A stretch of DNA of 64,000 nt from an uncultured Alphaproteobacteria bacterium (GTDB taxonomy: Bacteria > Pseudomonadota > Alphaproteobacteria > RF32 > CAG-239), in contig CASDOS010000021.1 of NCBI GenBank assembly GCA_949282205.1, positions 1-64,000 on the forward strand. The letters are read 5' to 3'. The translations under genes and the position numbers were made by a program. Under the pieces are notes generated by a model that saw nothing but the letters and a program-made list of their open reading frames with translations, was not told the DNA's origin and did not search any database. Every line of letters begins with the position of its first letter. Positions within the stretch are counted from its first letter, which is position 1. This document shows positions 52,524 through 60,409 of this stretch, one piece after another.

Positions 52524-54002
52524 TCAAAGAGCACCAGTTCCAGAAAACGTTTTATTTTTTAATTCATCTTTCAAATAAAAATCACCTTGTTCATTTTTAT
52601 TTTCATACCATGCCGGATTCCCATTTTTCCGCTCTTTAATTTGAACTTCTCCAACATCAATTTGTTGATTAGCTTTAACTTCCTCAACAGATAATTTATT
52701 ACCTTTTACAATTGCCCCGATAATATCTCCTTGATTAATCATAAATACAAAAGGCCTATTAGCATTAAAAACAGCCACCGAAGAATGCTCATTTTTTTCT
52801 TCATCAATTACATCGTTTTCAGCATCGGGAACACCACCTTCATCAATACGCAACCTAACACCCATCAAGATATCGGAAACTTGCGCCTGTGTATCAAAAT
52901 TAATCATCTTTGCAAAATTATAAATAGGACTAAAAATTTCTGTAACCTCAAAAGCTGCAAACAAGGCACGAACATCATCTAAATTATAAGAAAGCTGAAA
53001 TTTAGGAATGAACAAATCAACATTCATTTTTCGAAAATCGGGCATCATTTTATAATCTTCAAAATTAGCCACAAATTTGCTAAAATCAGAATTTTCACGC
53101 GGAAGATAAAAAACAATAAAATCTCCCGTATCAAAAAACAATCGCACCGCCTGCATAAACTCATTTTCAAAATAATCTATTTCACCATTTTGATACATCA
53201 TATTAACAGAAGTTTGCTCTCCGTTAACCGCATAAAAAATTTTCTTTTTCGTCACGCTTTGATAAAAAGGATTTTCCCAATTATGATAAAATCCCAAAGA
53301 AGCCAGAACGAAAAGTTCATCATCATTAACCGGACGCTCTTCAATAATTTTATTCACAATGCCTTGTGTTTTTTCGCTCATCCAAGCATTAAGCGTATCT
53401 GTACCATCTTGAACACTCCACGTTTCGGCTTTAACAATATCGCCGATTAAAGTACGATATCGTTGACTAAAAACATTTCCCCATAAAGAAATTCCCCACT
53501 CATAAGTTTTTCCTTTAGAGAGCAGATATTGTTTAAGTTTATCATTAACATCCGCCAAACGAAAAATAGAAAAAATCTTAGAGAATTGGTGCAAACTGGA
53601 ATCAACAACTCCATTTGCCAACAAAACAGAAACAGCATAAAAGGATAAAGGAGAAACAACCAAATTCCTCCCCACGTTATTTTTATATTCATTTTTAAGC
53701 AAAATTGATGCTAATTTTAATTCTCTCTTACTCAACGAAAAACTGCTATTAAGTATATGCTGAGCAGATTTAGAAGATTTAGCCTCAATTTCATATTGCG
53801 GTAATTTACGCATACTAGGTTGTTTTTTCACACTTTTCTTTTCAACTCTAGATTTGCCATGCTGATTTTCGTGTACAATATCTGCCATAGGAGAATTTGT
53901 CTTTTCTTCGGTAACAAACCAGCCCGGCCGCATATATTGAGCATAACCGAGACCAACATTAAAATAAATAACTCCAAAAACAACAATAGCTTTAAAAAAC
54001 AT
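52524..54002 (-). CDS. secreted serpin
   Basis: About 492 aa. A signal peptide is followed by an 80-residue Lys/Ser-rich linker and a full serpin fold: VVSPLSFYAVSVLLANG, LNAWMSEKTQGIVNKII, HNWENPFYQS, TSVNMMYQNGEID and the FNANRPFVFMI strand after the reactive loop. Inhibitory serpins trap serine or cysteine proteases. The hinge here (RIDEGGVPDAEND) has Pro and Asp where small alanines are usual, so loop insertion may be impaired. About 60 extra residues follow the fold. ATG 54002 has GAGG 6 bases upstream and is preferred to one four codons earlier. Proteobacterial serpins are uncommon. Confidence 0.85.
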   Translation of the reverse strand: MFFKAIVVFGVIYFNVGLGYAQYMRPGWFVTEEKTNSPMADIVHENQHGKSRVEKKSVKKQPSMRKLPQYEIEAKSSKSAQHILNSSFSLSKRELKLASILLKNEYKNNVGRNLVVSPLSFYAVSVLLANGVVDSSLHQFSKIFSIFRLADVNDKLKQYLLSKGKTYEWGISLWGNVFSQRYRTLIGDIVKAETWSVQDGTDTLNAWMSEKTQGIVNKIIEERPVNDDELFVLASLGFYHNWENPFYQSVTKKKIFYAVNGEQTSVNMMYQNGEIDYFENEFMQAVRLFFDTGDFIVFYLPRENSDFSKFVANFEDYKMMPDFRKMNVDLFIPKFQLSYNLDDVRALFAAFEVTEIFSPIYNFAKMINFDTQAQVSDILMGVRLRIDEGGVPDAENDVIDEEKNEHSSVAVFNANRPFVFMINQGDIIGAIVKGNKLSVEEVKANQQIDVGEVQIKERKNGNPAWYENKNEQGDFYLKDELKNKTFSGTGAL

Positions 54003-54161
54003 CACCAACCTCATAATAAATTACACATCTATAATGATAAAAAAAAATTAATTTTATATTAGCAGAAAGAAACTGTGCATATAAACAAAATACAAATATT
54101 AATTGAAAATTTACACAAATATACTATAAAATAGATTAAAGATACAAAACAGGAGAAACCA

Positions 54162-54455
54162 ATGACCGAATTATCAAATAAAGTTATATTTATAAACAAT
54201 CACAAAACAAGTATGCGACTTGCAAATGCAGAATGGGAAGCCATAGACAATATCTGCAAACGAGAAAATATCAAACGCAATACATTAATAGAAATGATAA
54301 GTGCTCGTAAAAACACCCAATTAGGATTAACCTGTTCTGTACGTTTATTCTCATTAATTTATTACTATCAACTACTCTTGAAACATCCCATAAAAACCAA
54401 AAAGGAAAATAACAATACTTCGCCGATTTTTGAGGCCATAAGAGGAATAATCTAA
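54162..54455 (+). CDS. ribbon-helix-helix (RHH_4-type) regulator, copy 2
   Basis: 97 aa, paralogous to the protein at 52219. They share KTSMRLA, AEWEAID, ICKRENIKR and LGLT-SVRLFS, and even the closing AIRGII/AIKGII. CAGGAG precedes the ATG. The duplication brackets the serpin gene. It converges with merR. Confidence 0.8.
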   Translation: MTELSNKVIFINNHKTSMRLANAEWEAIDNICKRENIKRNTLIEMISARKNTQLGLTCSVRLFSLIYYYQLLLKHPIKTKKENNNTSPIFEAIRGII

Positions 54456-54467
54456 GAGAGAATTCCG

Positions 54468-54899
54468 TTATTTATGCCCAAAAAGACGTTCTCTTTCATC
54501 AGCCAACCACTTATTGCGGACATAAATATCGTCAGTACCATGTTTTACCGCGTCACTATAATACGCAATTTTAAAATTAATTTTCTCCATATACTGTTTT
54601 AGAGTATCCATTTGCTGTTCTATTTTTTCCTTTTGCCTTTGAAACATTTCAAAACGCATTTGCAAAGTTTCATCTCCCATTTGGCAAAGCTGAATATATT
54701 TTCTGATTTCTTTCAACGGCATTCCCGTTCCTTTAAGACACTCCACAATAATCAGCCAATCTACATCATCTTCCACAAAGACCCTCGCCCCCGAAGATCC
54801 TTTTCTCACGAAAGGCAACAGACCCTCTTTATCATAATACCGAATAGTATGAGTTGTGAGTCCTAATTTTTTAGCAACTTGTCCAATTGAATATCGCAT
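54468..54899 (-). CDS. MerR-family regulator, AdhR/NmlR-like
   Basis: 143 aa. The winged helix reads IGQVAKKLGLTTHTIRYYDKEGLLPF, followed by VECLKGTGMPLKEIRKYI. Cys54 there aligns with the single conserved Cys that senses electrophiles in the AdhR/NmlR group, and a coiled-coil dimer helix follows. This is an activator that twists promoters with 19-bp spacers. GGAG 7 bases before ATG 54899 decides the start over one eleven codons earlier. It is divergent from the phosphoesterase-cupin-reductase operon, with palindromes in the gap. Confidence 0.88.
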   Translation of the reverse strand: MRYSIGQVAKKLGLTTHTIRYYDKEGLLPFVRKGSSGARVFVEDDVDWLIIVECLKGTGMPLKEIRKYIQLCQMGDETLQMRFEMFQRQKEKIEQQMDTLKQYMEKINFKIAYYSDAVKHGTDDIYVRNKWLADERERLFGHK

Positions 54900-54964
54900 A
54901 ACATACTCCTTTTTTAGGATTATAAAATACAATAAACAAAAACAAAGTCAACTTGAAGAAAATA

Positions 54965-54980
54965 TTAGAGTATACTCTAA
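54965..54980. promoter_or_regulatory. MerR-type palindrome 1
   Basis: TTAGAGTATACTCTAA, a perfect 16-bp palindrome identical to the site at 59653. It lies between merR and the 55085 operon, nearer to merR, and may serve autoregulation. TATAAT follows on the plus strand at 54984. Confidence 0.75.
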
Positions 54981-55011
54981 GTGTATAATTTTACCTCATT
55001 AAAAAAAAGAC

Positions 55012-55042
55012 TTGACTTAGAGTAAGCTCTAACAAGTATTCT
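55012..55042 (+). promoter_or_regulatory. MerR-type promoter of the 55085 operon
   Basis: TTGACT and TATTCT are 19 bases apart, the over-long spacer that MerR activators act on. The spacer contains TTAGAG-TAAG-CTCTAA (55017-55032). Confidence 0.82.
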
Positions 55043-55084
55043 AAAAAAAATCGAGTCCCATACATTTTTATAGGAGAATAATTA

Positions 55085-56209
55085 ATGACCTGCGCCATAA
55101 CCACTTCGTTTTTAGGATGTCTTGTAACACTATCTCTATACATTCGTTACATATACTTTATCAACACTTCTACAACATGCAAACTCATATCTTTAATCAT
55201 TGCACTTATATTCGGCTGCATTCCTCTTTTAGTCAGCTACAAATTTGAAAATCTATTCGGAAACTTTTACACAACCTATAGATACACTCTATATTATATC
55301 TATGTAGGTTGCATAATTTTATTCTCACTATCTATATTCAGGGATGCCTTATGGTTAATAGCCCACAAGATATCCCCTCAATACATCATATCCCCCTTTG
55401 GCAAAGAATACCATCTAAGCAATAGTTTAACCACCCTCGGAATAACAATTATACTTACCACATACGCTCTACTGGAAGGAATAGCCACACCAGAAATAAA
55501 GAGAGAAACGTTATACAGTAATAAATTATCAACCCCTTTCAAAATTGCCGTTTTGAGCGATTTGCACATTCACCGCACCATAAATCCTCAAAAAATAGAA
55601 AAAATAATAAAGAAGACCAACCAAGAAAATGCAGATATCATTCTCCTCGCCGGTGATATTATCGATGATGAGGTAAACAAAGTTAAACCCATCACCCAAC
55701 TTTTAACAAAACTAAAAACCAAACATGGCATTTATTTTGTAACCGGTAATCATGAGTTTTACACAGGCTACCAAAAAACAACCAATGAATTAAAAAAACT
55801 AGGATTTACCTTTTTAGAAAATAGCGGCACAAGTATAACTCCAAACATATACTTAGCCGGTATTCCGGACTGGTTCTCCGCTCAACAACACCAAATTCCA
55901 ATATCCTTGGCAAGCGCACTAAAAAACAGCACAATCTCCCAATATAAAATACTAATGTCCCATACTCCTGTAGATTTTGGAGAACAAAATAAATTTGACC
56001 TAGAAATTTCCGGTCACACGCACGGAGGACAAATATTCCCATTTCATCTATTTGTAAAGTTAGCAAACAAATATTTATCAGGTCTATACACCCTTGAAAA
56101 CGACGCACAAATTTATGTATCAAACGGAGCCGGACAATGGGGACCGCAAATGCGTTTCTTAGCCCCAAGTGAAATAAGTATTATAACCATACAACCCACA
56201 TCAAAATAA
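55085..56209 (+). CDS. membrane-anchored metallophosphoesterase (YkuE/YaeI-like)
   Basis: 374 aa. Four hydrophobic helices (to about residue 140) are followed by a calcineurin-like domain: VLSDLHIHR near 158, LAGDIIDDE near 192, FVTGNHEF near 220, and ISGHTHGGQIFP near 309, which supply the two-metal site. Relatives cleave lipid or nucleotide phosphoesters at the membrane. TAGGAG precedes the ATG. It is the first gene of the MerR-controlled operon. Confidence 0.88.
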   Translation: MTCAITTSFLGCLVTLSLYIRYIYFINTSTTCKLISLIIALIFGCIPLLVSYKFENLFGNFYTTYRYTLYYIYVGCIILFSLSIFRDALWLIAHKISPQYIISPFGKEYHLSNSLTTLGITIILTTYALLEGIATPEIKRETLYSNKLSTPFKIAVLSDLHIHRTINPQKIEKIIKKTNQENADIILLAGDIIDDEVNKVKPITQLLTKLKTKHGIYFVTGNHEFYTGYQKTTNELKKLGFTFLENSGTSITPNIYLAGIPDWFSAQQHQIPISLASALKNSTISQYKILMSHTPVDFGEQNKFDLEISGHTHGGQIFPFHLFVKLANKYLSGLYTLENDAQIYVSNGAGQWGPQMRFLAPSEISIITIQPTSK

Positions 56210-56224
56210 CAAGGAGGAAAATAG

Positions 56225-56704
56225 ATGAATTCAAAAAAACTAATTTTATATCTAACTACAATTATTTTAACCTTATCAACATCATCCATAGAAGCCACAG
56301 AAATGACAAAAGCACCAATAGATACAATTTTTTCACAAGGAGAAAAAAATCCTTATGGAGAATTTTTCACCGGACAGACTTATTTGAATATGCTAAGCAT
56401 AAAAGACGATATTTTTAATGCCCCCATTGGCAACGTCACTTTTGAACCCGGAGCCAGAACAAATTGGCACAAGCACAGTGGCGGACAGATTTTACTAATT
56501 TTAGACGGCGAAGGACGCTATCAAGAAAAAGGGAAAGATATTCAAATTTTACACAAAGGAGATATTGTTAGAATATCACCCAACATCGAACATTGGCACG
56601 GAGCCGCACCTAATTCTTGGTTTACGCACATTTCAATAGAAACCAACGTACCCAACAACACAACAACATGGTTAGAACCTGTAACAAATGAGGAGTATAA
56701 ATAA
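56225..56704 (+). CDS. exported cupin protein
   Basis: 159 aa. A signal peptide (about 1-24, ending SSIEA) is followed by one cupin barrel: FEPGARTNWHKHSGGQILL with two His ligands, then GDIVRISPNIEHWHG with the third. Related single-domain cupins are metalloenzymes of the mandelonitrile-lyase-like group or bind small electrophiles. Export to the periplasm is unusual for this group. Its stop overlaps the next ATG region by one base. Confidence 0.8.
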   Translation: MNSKKLILYLTTIILTLSTSSIEATEMTKAPIDTIFSQGEKNPYGEFFTGQTYLNMLSIKDDIFNAPIGNVTFEPGARTNWHKHSGGQILLILDGEGRYQEKGKDIQILHKGDIVRISPNIEHWHGAAPNSWFTHISIETNVPNNTTTWLEPVTNEEYK

Positions 56705-57243
56705 TGAGCAAAAACGTTCTTGTACTATCTGCAAGTTTTCGTAAAGGCGGAAATTCAGATGTTCTTTGTGATGAATTCATAAAAGGAGCTCAAGAAGCCG
56801 GAAACAACACAGAAAAGATATATTTAAATGACTATAAAATAAACTTTTGCCGAGGATGTGGTGTATGCAACACAACCCATAAATGCGTTCAAAAAGATGA
56901 CATGGAAATGATTCTGAACAAAATGGTAACGGCTGATGTGATTGTGATGGCTACCCCTGTTTATTTCTACAACATGAACGGACAAATGAAAACCCTAATT
57001 GATAGAACCGTTCCAAGATATGAAGAAATTAGCAATAAAGATTTTTACTTTATTCTAGCCGCTGCCGATAGCAGTCGTGCTAATATGGAACGTGTATTAG
57101 AAAGTTTCCGTGGTTTTACAGAAGACTGTCTAAACAACGCTCATGAAAAAGGTATCGTTTATGGAACCGGCGCATGGCAAATTGGGGATATAAAAGGAAG
57201 TCCTGCATTAAAAGAAGCCTACGAAATGGGCAAAAACGTATAA
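56704..57243 (+). CDS. flavodoxin-like NAD(P)H:FMN oxidoreductase with Cys cluster
   Basis: 179 aa. LSASFRKGGNSDVLCDEFI at the start is the FMN phosphate loop, and VYFYNMNGQMKTLIDR near residue 86 is the second FMN loop. FCRGCGVCNTTHKC (about 49-62) has the cysteine pattern seen in iron-sulfur flavoproteins, although spacing differs from classic ferredoxins. Cytosolic. It ends the MerR operon before a terminator. Confidence 0.87.
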   Translation: MSKNVLVLSASFRKGGNSDVLCDEFIKGAQEAGNNTEKIYLNDYKINFCRGCGVCNTTHKCVQKDDMEMILNKMVTADVIVMATPVYFYNMNGQMKTLIDRTVPRYEEISNKDFYFILAAADSSRANMERVLESFRGFTEDCLNNAHEKGIVYGTGAWQIGDIKGSPALKEAYEMGKNV

Positions 57244-57259
57244 TTTAAACAAGTAAAAG

Positions 57260-57283
57260 AGCAGGTAATCCACCTGCTTTTTT
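57260..57283 (+). terminator. terminator of the phosphoesterase-cupin-reductase operon
   Basis: AGCAGGT and ACCTGCT pair with an AATCC loop, followed by six T residues. Confidence 0.85.
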
Positions 57284-57372
57284 GTGAAATAAAAGCTAAT
57301 AACCTTGAAAAAATCTTGATAAAAAACATCTATCCGAGTACTCTCAAAGCAATGATTGGAGAGAAAGACAAT

Positions 57373-58668
57373 ATGCTAAAAGCAAAAACACTTCAAAAAA
57401 CAAGACTAATTACCGCCCTATTAGTGGCAATAATATGCATAGGCGGACTTTTAGGGTTATTTTACCCAATAAAAATTTTCAATCTAAACATAACCCCTTT
57501 AATTCAAAGTACCATCACAAATTTCACACTATCCATTGGAATATTAGTAATTTTGCTATTCACCGTAACTATGATTTTCGGAAGGATTTATTGCTCAACA
57601 ATATGCCCGCTCGGATTATTACAAGAATTATACATATTTATCTTTCACCGCAAAAAACTACCATCGCAAAAAAATTCCGCTTTTAAATATTTCATAGCAG
57701 CATTAACTTTCGGCAGTTTAATTGGCGGAACGGCATACATAATACGTCTAATAGACCCCTACACAGTTTTCGGTGCCGGCATCAGTGGTTCAACATACGG
57801 ATTAATAATCATCGCCATACTAGCTCTATTAACATGGTCCAAAGGCAGGTATTTCTGCACAAACATCTGTCCGGTCGGAGCGATTCTGGGAATAATTGCA
57901 CGTCATTCGCTATACAAAATAACCATCAATAAAGACTCATGTGTTGCCTGCGGCTTATGTGCCCAAAAATGCCCTTCAGGCTGCATAGACTTCAAAAACA
58001 AGAATGTAGACAACGAAACCTGCATAAAATGTTTCCGATGCCTAAGCCTATGTCATAACAACGGAATTTCATACGAGAAAAAAAGCACCCCCAAAACAAA
58101 TCCCCCTATTAACACCGGACGCCGTCGTTTTCTCATCGGCACAGGAGCACTAGCCGTTTTAGCCCTTGCCTACAAAGGCGGTATAGAGCTAGGAAAGAAA
58201 GTTGTCGAAAAACTAAAAACGACCTTACTTCCGCCGGGAGCCGGAGATACAAAAACTTTCGCCAATAAATGTTTAAATTGTAACATATGCGTTGCCAATT
58301 GCCCGATGAAAATCATCCAAAAAGCAGATGATGAATTTCCGGTTGTACATTTAAAATATCAAAAAAGTTTTTGCGATTACAATTGCCATAAATGTTCGGA
58401 AGTATGTCCGAGCGGTGCAATAAAAAAACTAACTTTAAAAGAAAAACAACACACTCAAATCGGAATAGCCTCTATAAATATAGATTCATGCATACAATGC
58501 GGATTATGTGTTATGGAATGTCCACGTTCAGCCATAACAAAAGCCCAAGGAGACTTTCCGCAAATTGACACCGACAAATGCATAGGCTGCGGAGCGTGTC
58601 AGGCCGTATGCCCCGTATCCGCCATAAAAGTAAGAGCAAATGAATTTCAAAAAACACTCAAACAATAA
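57373..58668 (+). CDS. NapH/MauN-like membrane polyferredoxin with internal Tat anchor
   Basis: 431 aa. Residues 1-165 contain four membrane helices and two CxxxCP motifs (YCSTICPLG, FCTNICPVG), as in NapH/MauN quinol-linked proteins. Two ferredoxin motifs follow at about 190-227 (CVACGLCAQKCP, CIKCFRCLSLC). At 249-268 GRRRFLIGTGALAVLALAY is a twin-arginine signal followed by a fifth helix, in the middle of the chain. The end has four more Cys motifs (CLNCNICVANCP, CHKCSEVCP, CIQCGLCVMECP, CIGCGACQAVCP). It would move electrons from the cytoplasm across the membrane to a periplasmic ferredoxin arm. Start at ATG 57373 (GGAGAG upstream) rather than TTG 57316. It directly precedes tatA and tatC. 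Confidence 0.83.
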   Translation: MLKAKTLQKTRLITALLVAIICIGGLLGLFYPIKIFNLNITPLIQSTITNFTLSIGILVILLFTVTMIFGRIYCSTICPLGLLQELYIFIFHRKKLPSQKNSAFKYFIAALTFGSLIGGTAYIIRLIDPYTVFGAGISGSTYGLIIIAILALLTWSKGRYFCTNICPVGAILGIIARHSLYKITINKDSCVACGLCAQKCPSGCIDFKNKNVDNETCIKCFRCLSLCHNNGISYEKKSTPKTNPPINTGRRRFLIGTGALAVLALAYKGGIELGKKVVEKLKTTLLPPGAGDTKTFANKCLNCNICVANCPMKIIQKADDEFPVVHLKYQKSFCDYNCHKCSEVCPSGAIKKLTLKEKQHTQIGIASINIDSCIQCGLCVMECPRSAITKAQGDFPQIDTDKCIGCGACQAVCPVSAIKVRANEFQKTLKQ

Positions 58669-58680
58669 AAGGAGTAACAT

Positions 58681-58896
58681 ATGTCTATTGGATTAAGCGA
58701 ACTCATACTAATCTTAGTTGTCGTATTATTACTATTCGGAGGAAAAAGGATTCCGGAACTGGCCAAAGCATTCGGAAAAGCATCTTATGAATACAAAAAA
58801 GCCAAAGAAGCTCTTCAAAATGAAGCCGACAGTTTAAAAGAAACCATTGAAAAAGTCGCACAACAAGAAGAAGAAAAAGATAACAAAAAAGAATAA
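58681..58896 (+). CDS. tatA: twin-arginine translocase subunit TatA
   Basis: 71 aa. One amino-terminal membrane helix (LSELILILVVVLLLFGGKRIP) with the FGxKRIPELAK hinge, followed by an amphipathic helix and an acidic tail. It forms the Tat pore for folded proteins. It begins 12 bases after the polyferredoxin stop and its TAA abuts the tatC ATG, so all three are translated together. No tatB is nearby; a TatAC-only system is implied. Confidence 0.93.
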   Translation: MSIGLSELILILVVVLLLFGGKRIPELAKAFGKASYEYKKAKEALQNEADSLKETIEKVAQQEEEKDNKKE

Positions 58897-59619
58897 ATGC
58901 AAGAAAACGAACAAAGCAGAGATGAAGAAAGCCTAATTTCGCACTTAAACGCTTTGCGAAACACAATATTGCATTGTCTGTTTGCACTTGGGATAGCTCT
59001 TCCGGCAACCCTATTTGCATCACCGCATTTTCTGGATTGGCTCATAAAAAGATTGCTTCAAGATACCCCTATAACGTTAAATTTTTTCTCACCGGCAGAA
59101 GTTTTCATCTTACAAATAAAAATAGCCCTTGTGCTCGACCTGCTAATATGCTTCCCATATATAGCCAAACAATTATGGAATTTCATTCTTCCCGCATTGT
59201 ATGAAAATGAAAAACGTTTTATAAAAAAAATAGTTCTAAGCTCAAGTTCTCTTTTCATTCTGGGTGTTAGCTTTTGTATCAGTTTCATACTACCTTTAAT
59301 TATCAAATTTGGCGCCAGTTTTGCCACAGCTGAATTGAAAGCAACCATTGGAATATCAAACGTTATCGGTTTAAGTCTTTGGCTTTCTATCATTTTCGGC
59401 ATAATGTTTCAATTTCCGTTGATTACCTATTCTCTAATAAAATCCGGAATATGCACTTATGAAGCCGTCAAGACCAAACGCCCCTATATATTCACATTTA
59501 TACTAATCATAGCCGCCATTCTCACCCCTCCCGACGTTGTAAGCCAACTGATGTTGACCATTCCAACCTATGCATTATTTGAAATAGGTTTATACTTTTC
59601 CAAAAATCTTAACAAATAA
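58897..59619 (+). CDS. tatC: twin-arginine translocase subunit TatC
   Basis: 240 aa, six membrane helices. FFSPAEVFILQIKIALVL, LYENEKRF (the conserved Glu of the first cytoplasmic loop) and LTPPDVVSQLMLTIPTYALFE are diagnostic. At the amino end the usual HLxELR reads HLNALR, so the Glu that helps bind twin-arginine signals is Ala. This may mean relaxed or specialised recognition of the polyferredoxin's internal signal. Confidence 0.94.
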   Translation: MQENEQSRDEESLISHLNALRNTILHCLFALGIALPATLFASPHFLDWLIKRLLQDTPITLNFFSPAEVFILQIKIALVLDLLICFPYIAKQLWNFILPALYENEKRFIKKIVLSSSSLFILGVSFCISFILPLIIKFGASFATAELKATIGISNVIGLSLWLSIIFGIMFQFPLITYSLIKSGICTYEAVKTKRPYIFTFILIIAAILTPPDVVSQLMLTIPTYALFEIGLYFSKNLNK

Positions 59620-59647
59620 CTTTATAGGCATTTTAAAGAAAAAGCTC

Positions 59648-59678
59648 TTGACTTAGAGTATACTCTAAAAATTATACT
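59648..59678 (+). promoter_or_regulatory. MerR-type promoter of the flavodoxin gene
   Basis: TTGACT and TATACT are 19 bases apart, enclosing TTAGAG-TATA-CTCTAA (59653-59668). It is the same architecture and the same palindrome as sites near merR, placing the flavodoxin in the same regulon. Confidence 0.85.
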
Positions 59679-59707
59679 TTCACCGTAACAATAGAAAGGA
59701 GAATCTG

Positions 59708-60292
59708 ATGAGAAATAAGATATTGAATTTATTAAAAAAATCAATTTACATATTAACAGCAATCATTTTAACTATTACAAGCAGCAATGCCGAAACAAAT
59801 AAGGAAACCAATATGACAACAAATAAAAAAATTCTAATTGCCTACTATTCATGGTCAGGCAACACAAAAGAAGTTGCAGAGGCCATTCATAAAAAGATTG
59901 GCGGAGATATCTATCGCATAGAAACCGAACAAACCTATCCGGAAGAATATCGAGCCACAACAGCTCAAGCCAAAAGAGAAATAAACGAAGGTTTTCACCC
60001 AACATTAAAGGGAAAAGTAGAAAATATTTCCCAATATGATATAATTTTTATCGGTTCGCCAAACTGGTGGGGAACAATAGCCCCTGCAGTAAGTAGTTTT
60101 TTAGCAGACAATAACCTTAAAGGCAAAACCGTAATACCATTTATAACCCATGGCGGCGGCGGCGCACAAAACACCATAACCGATTTAACCCAACAATGTA
60201 AGGAATGCATTGTAAATAAAAATAGCTGGGTAGGATATGGTAGCCGTACTATAGGAATATCTGGTTGGCTTGAAGAACTAAAAATCAACTAA
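59708..60292 (+). CDS. flavodoxin with N-terminal signal peptide
   Basis: 194 aa. A signal peptide (about 1-29, ending SSNA) precedes a flavodoxin: ILIAYYSWSGNTKEVAEAI holds the FMN phosphate loop, and FIGSPNWWGTIAP and FITHGGGGAQNT the other two loops. Flavodoxins are normally cytosolic, so export is notable. Strong sites occur before both the long start (AAGGAG) and an internal ATG at 59814 (AAGGAA), which would give a leaderless form. It could carry electrons from the polyferredoxin in the periplasm. Confidence 0.87.
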   Translation: MRNKILNLLKKSIYILTAIILTITSSNAETNKETNMTTNKKILIAYYSWSGNTKEVAEAIHKKIGGDIYRIETEQTYPEEYRATTAQAKREINEGFHPTLKGKVENISQYDIIFIGSPNWWGTIAPAVSSFLADNNLKGKTVIPFITHGGGGAQNTITDLTQQCKECIVNKNSWVGYGSRTIGISGWLEELKIN

Positions 60293-60409
60293 ATTATTTT
60301 CACAACGCTTAAAAACTTTACTTTAACGAGTAGAGTTTTTTCTTGTATCTCAAAAAATTTGAAACTAGAATAAAGCGTGAATAAAACCATTTAAGCAGAG
60401 GAGAGGATG

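Noticed and set aside
57284..57372. Fourth MerR palindrome before the polyferredoxin gene
   Set aside because: CGAGTACTCTC is only a partial match and no 19-bp-spacer promoter lines up with it.
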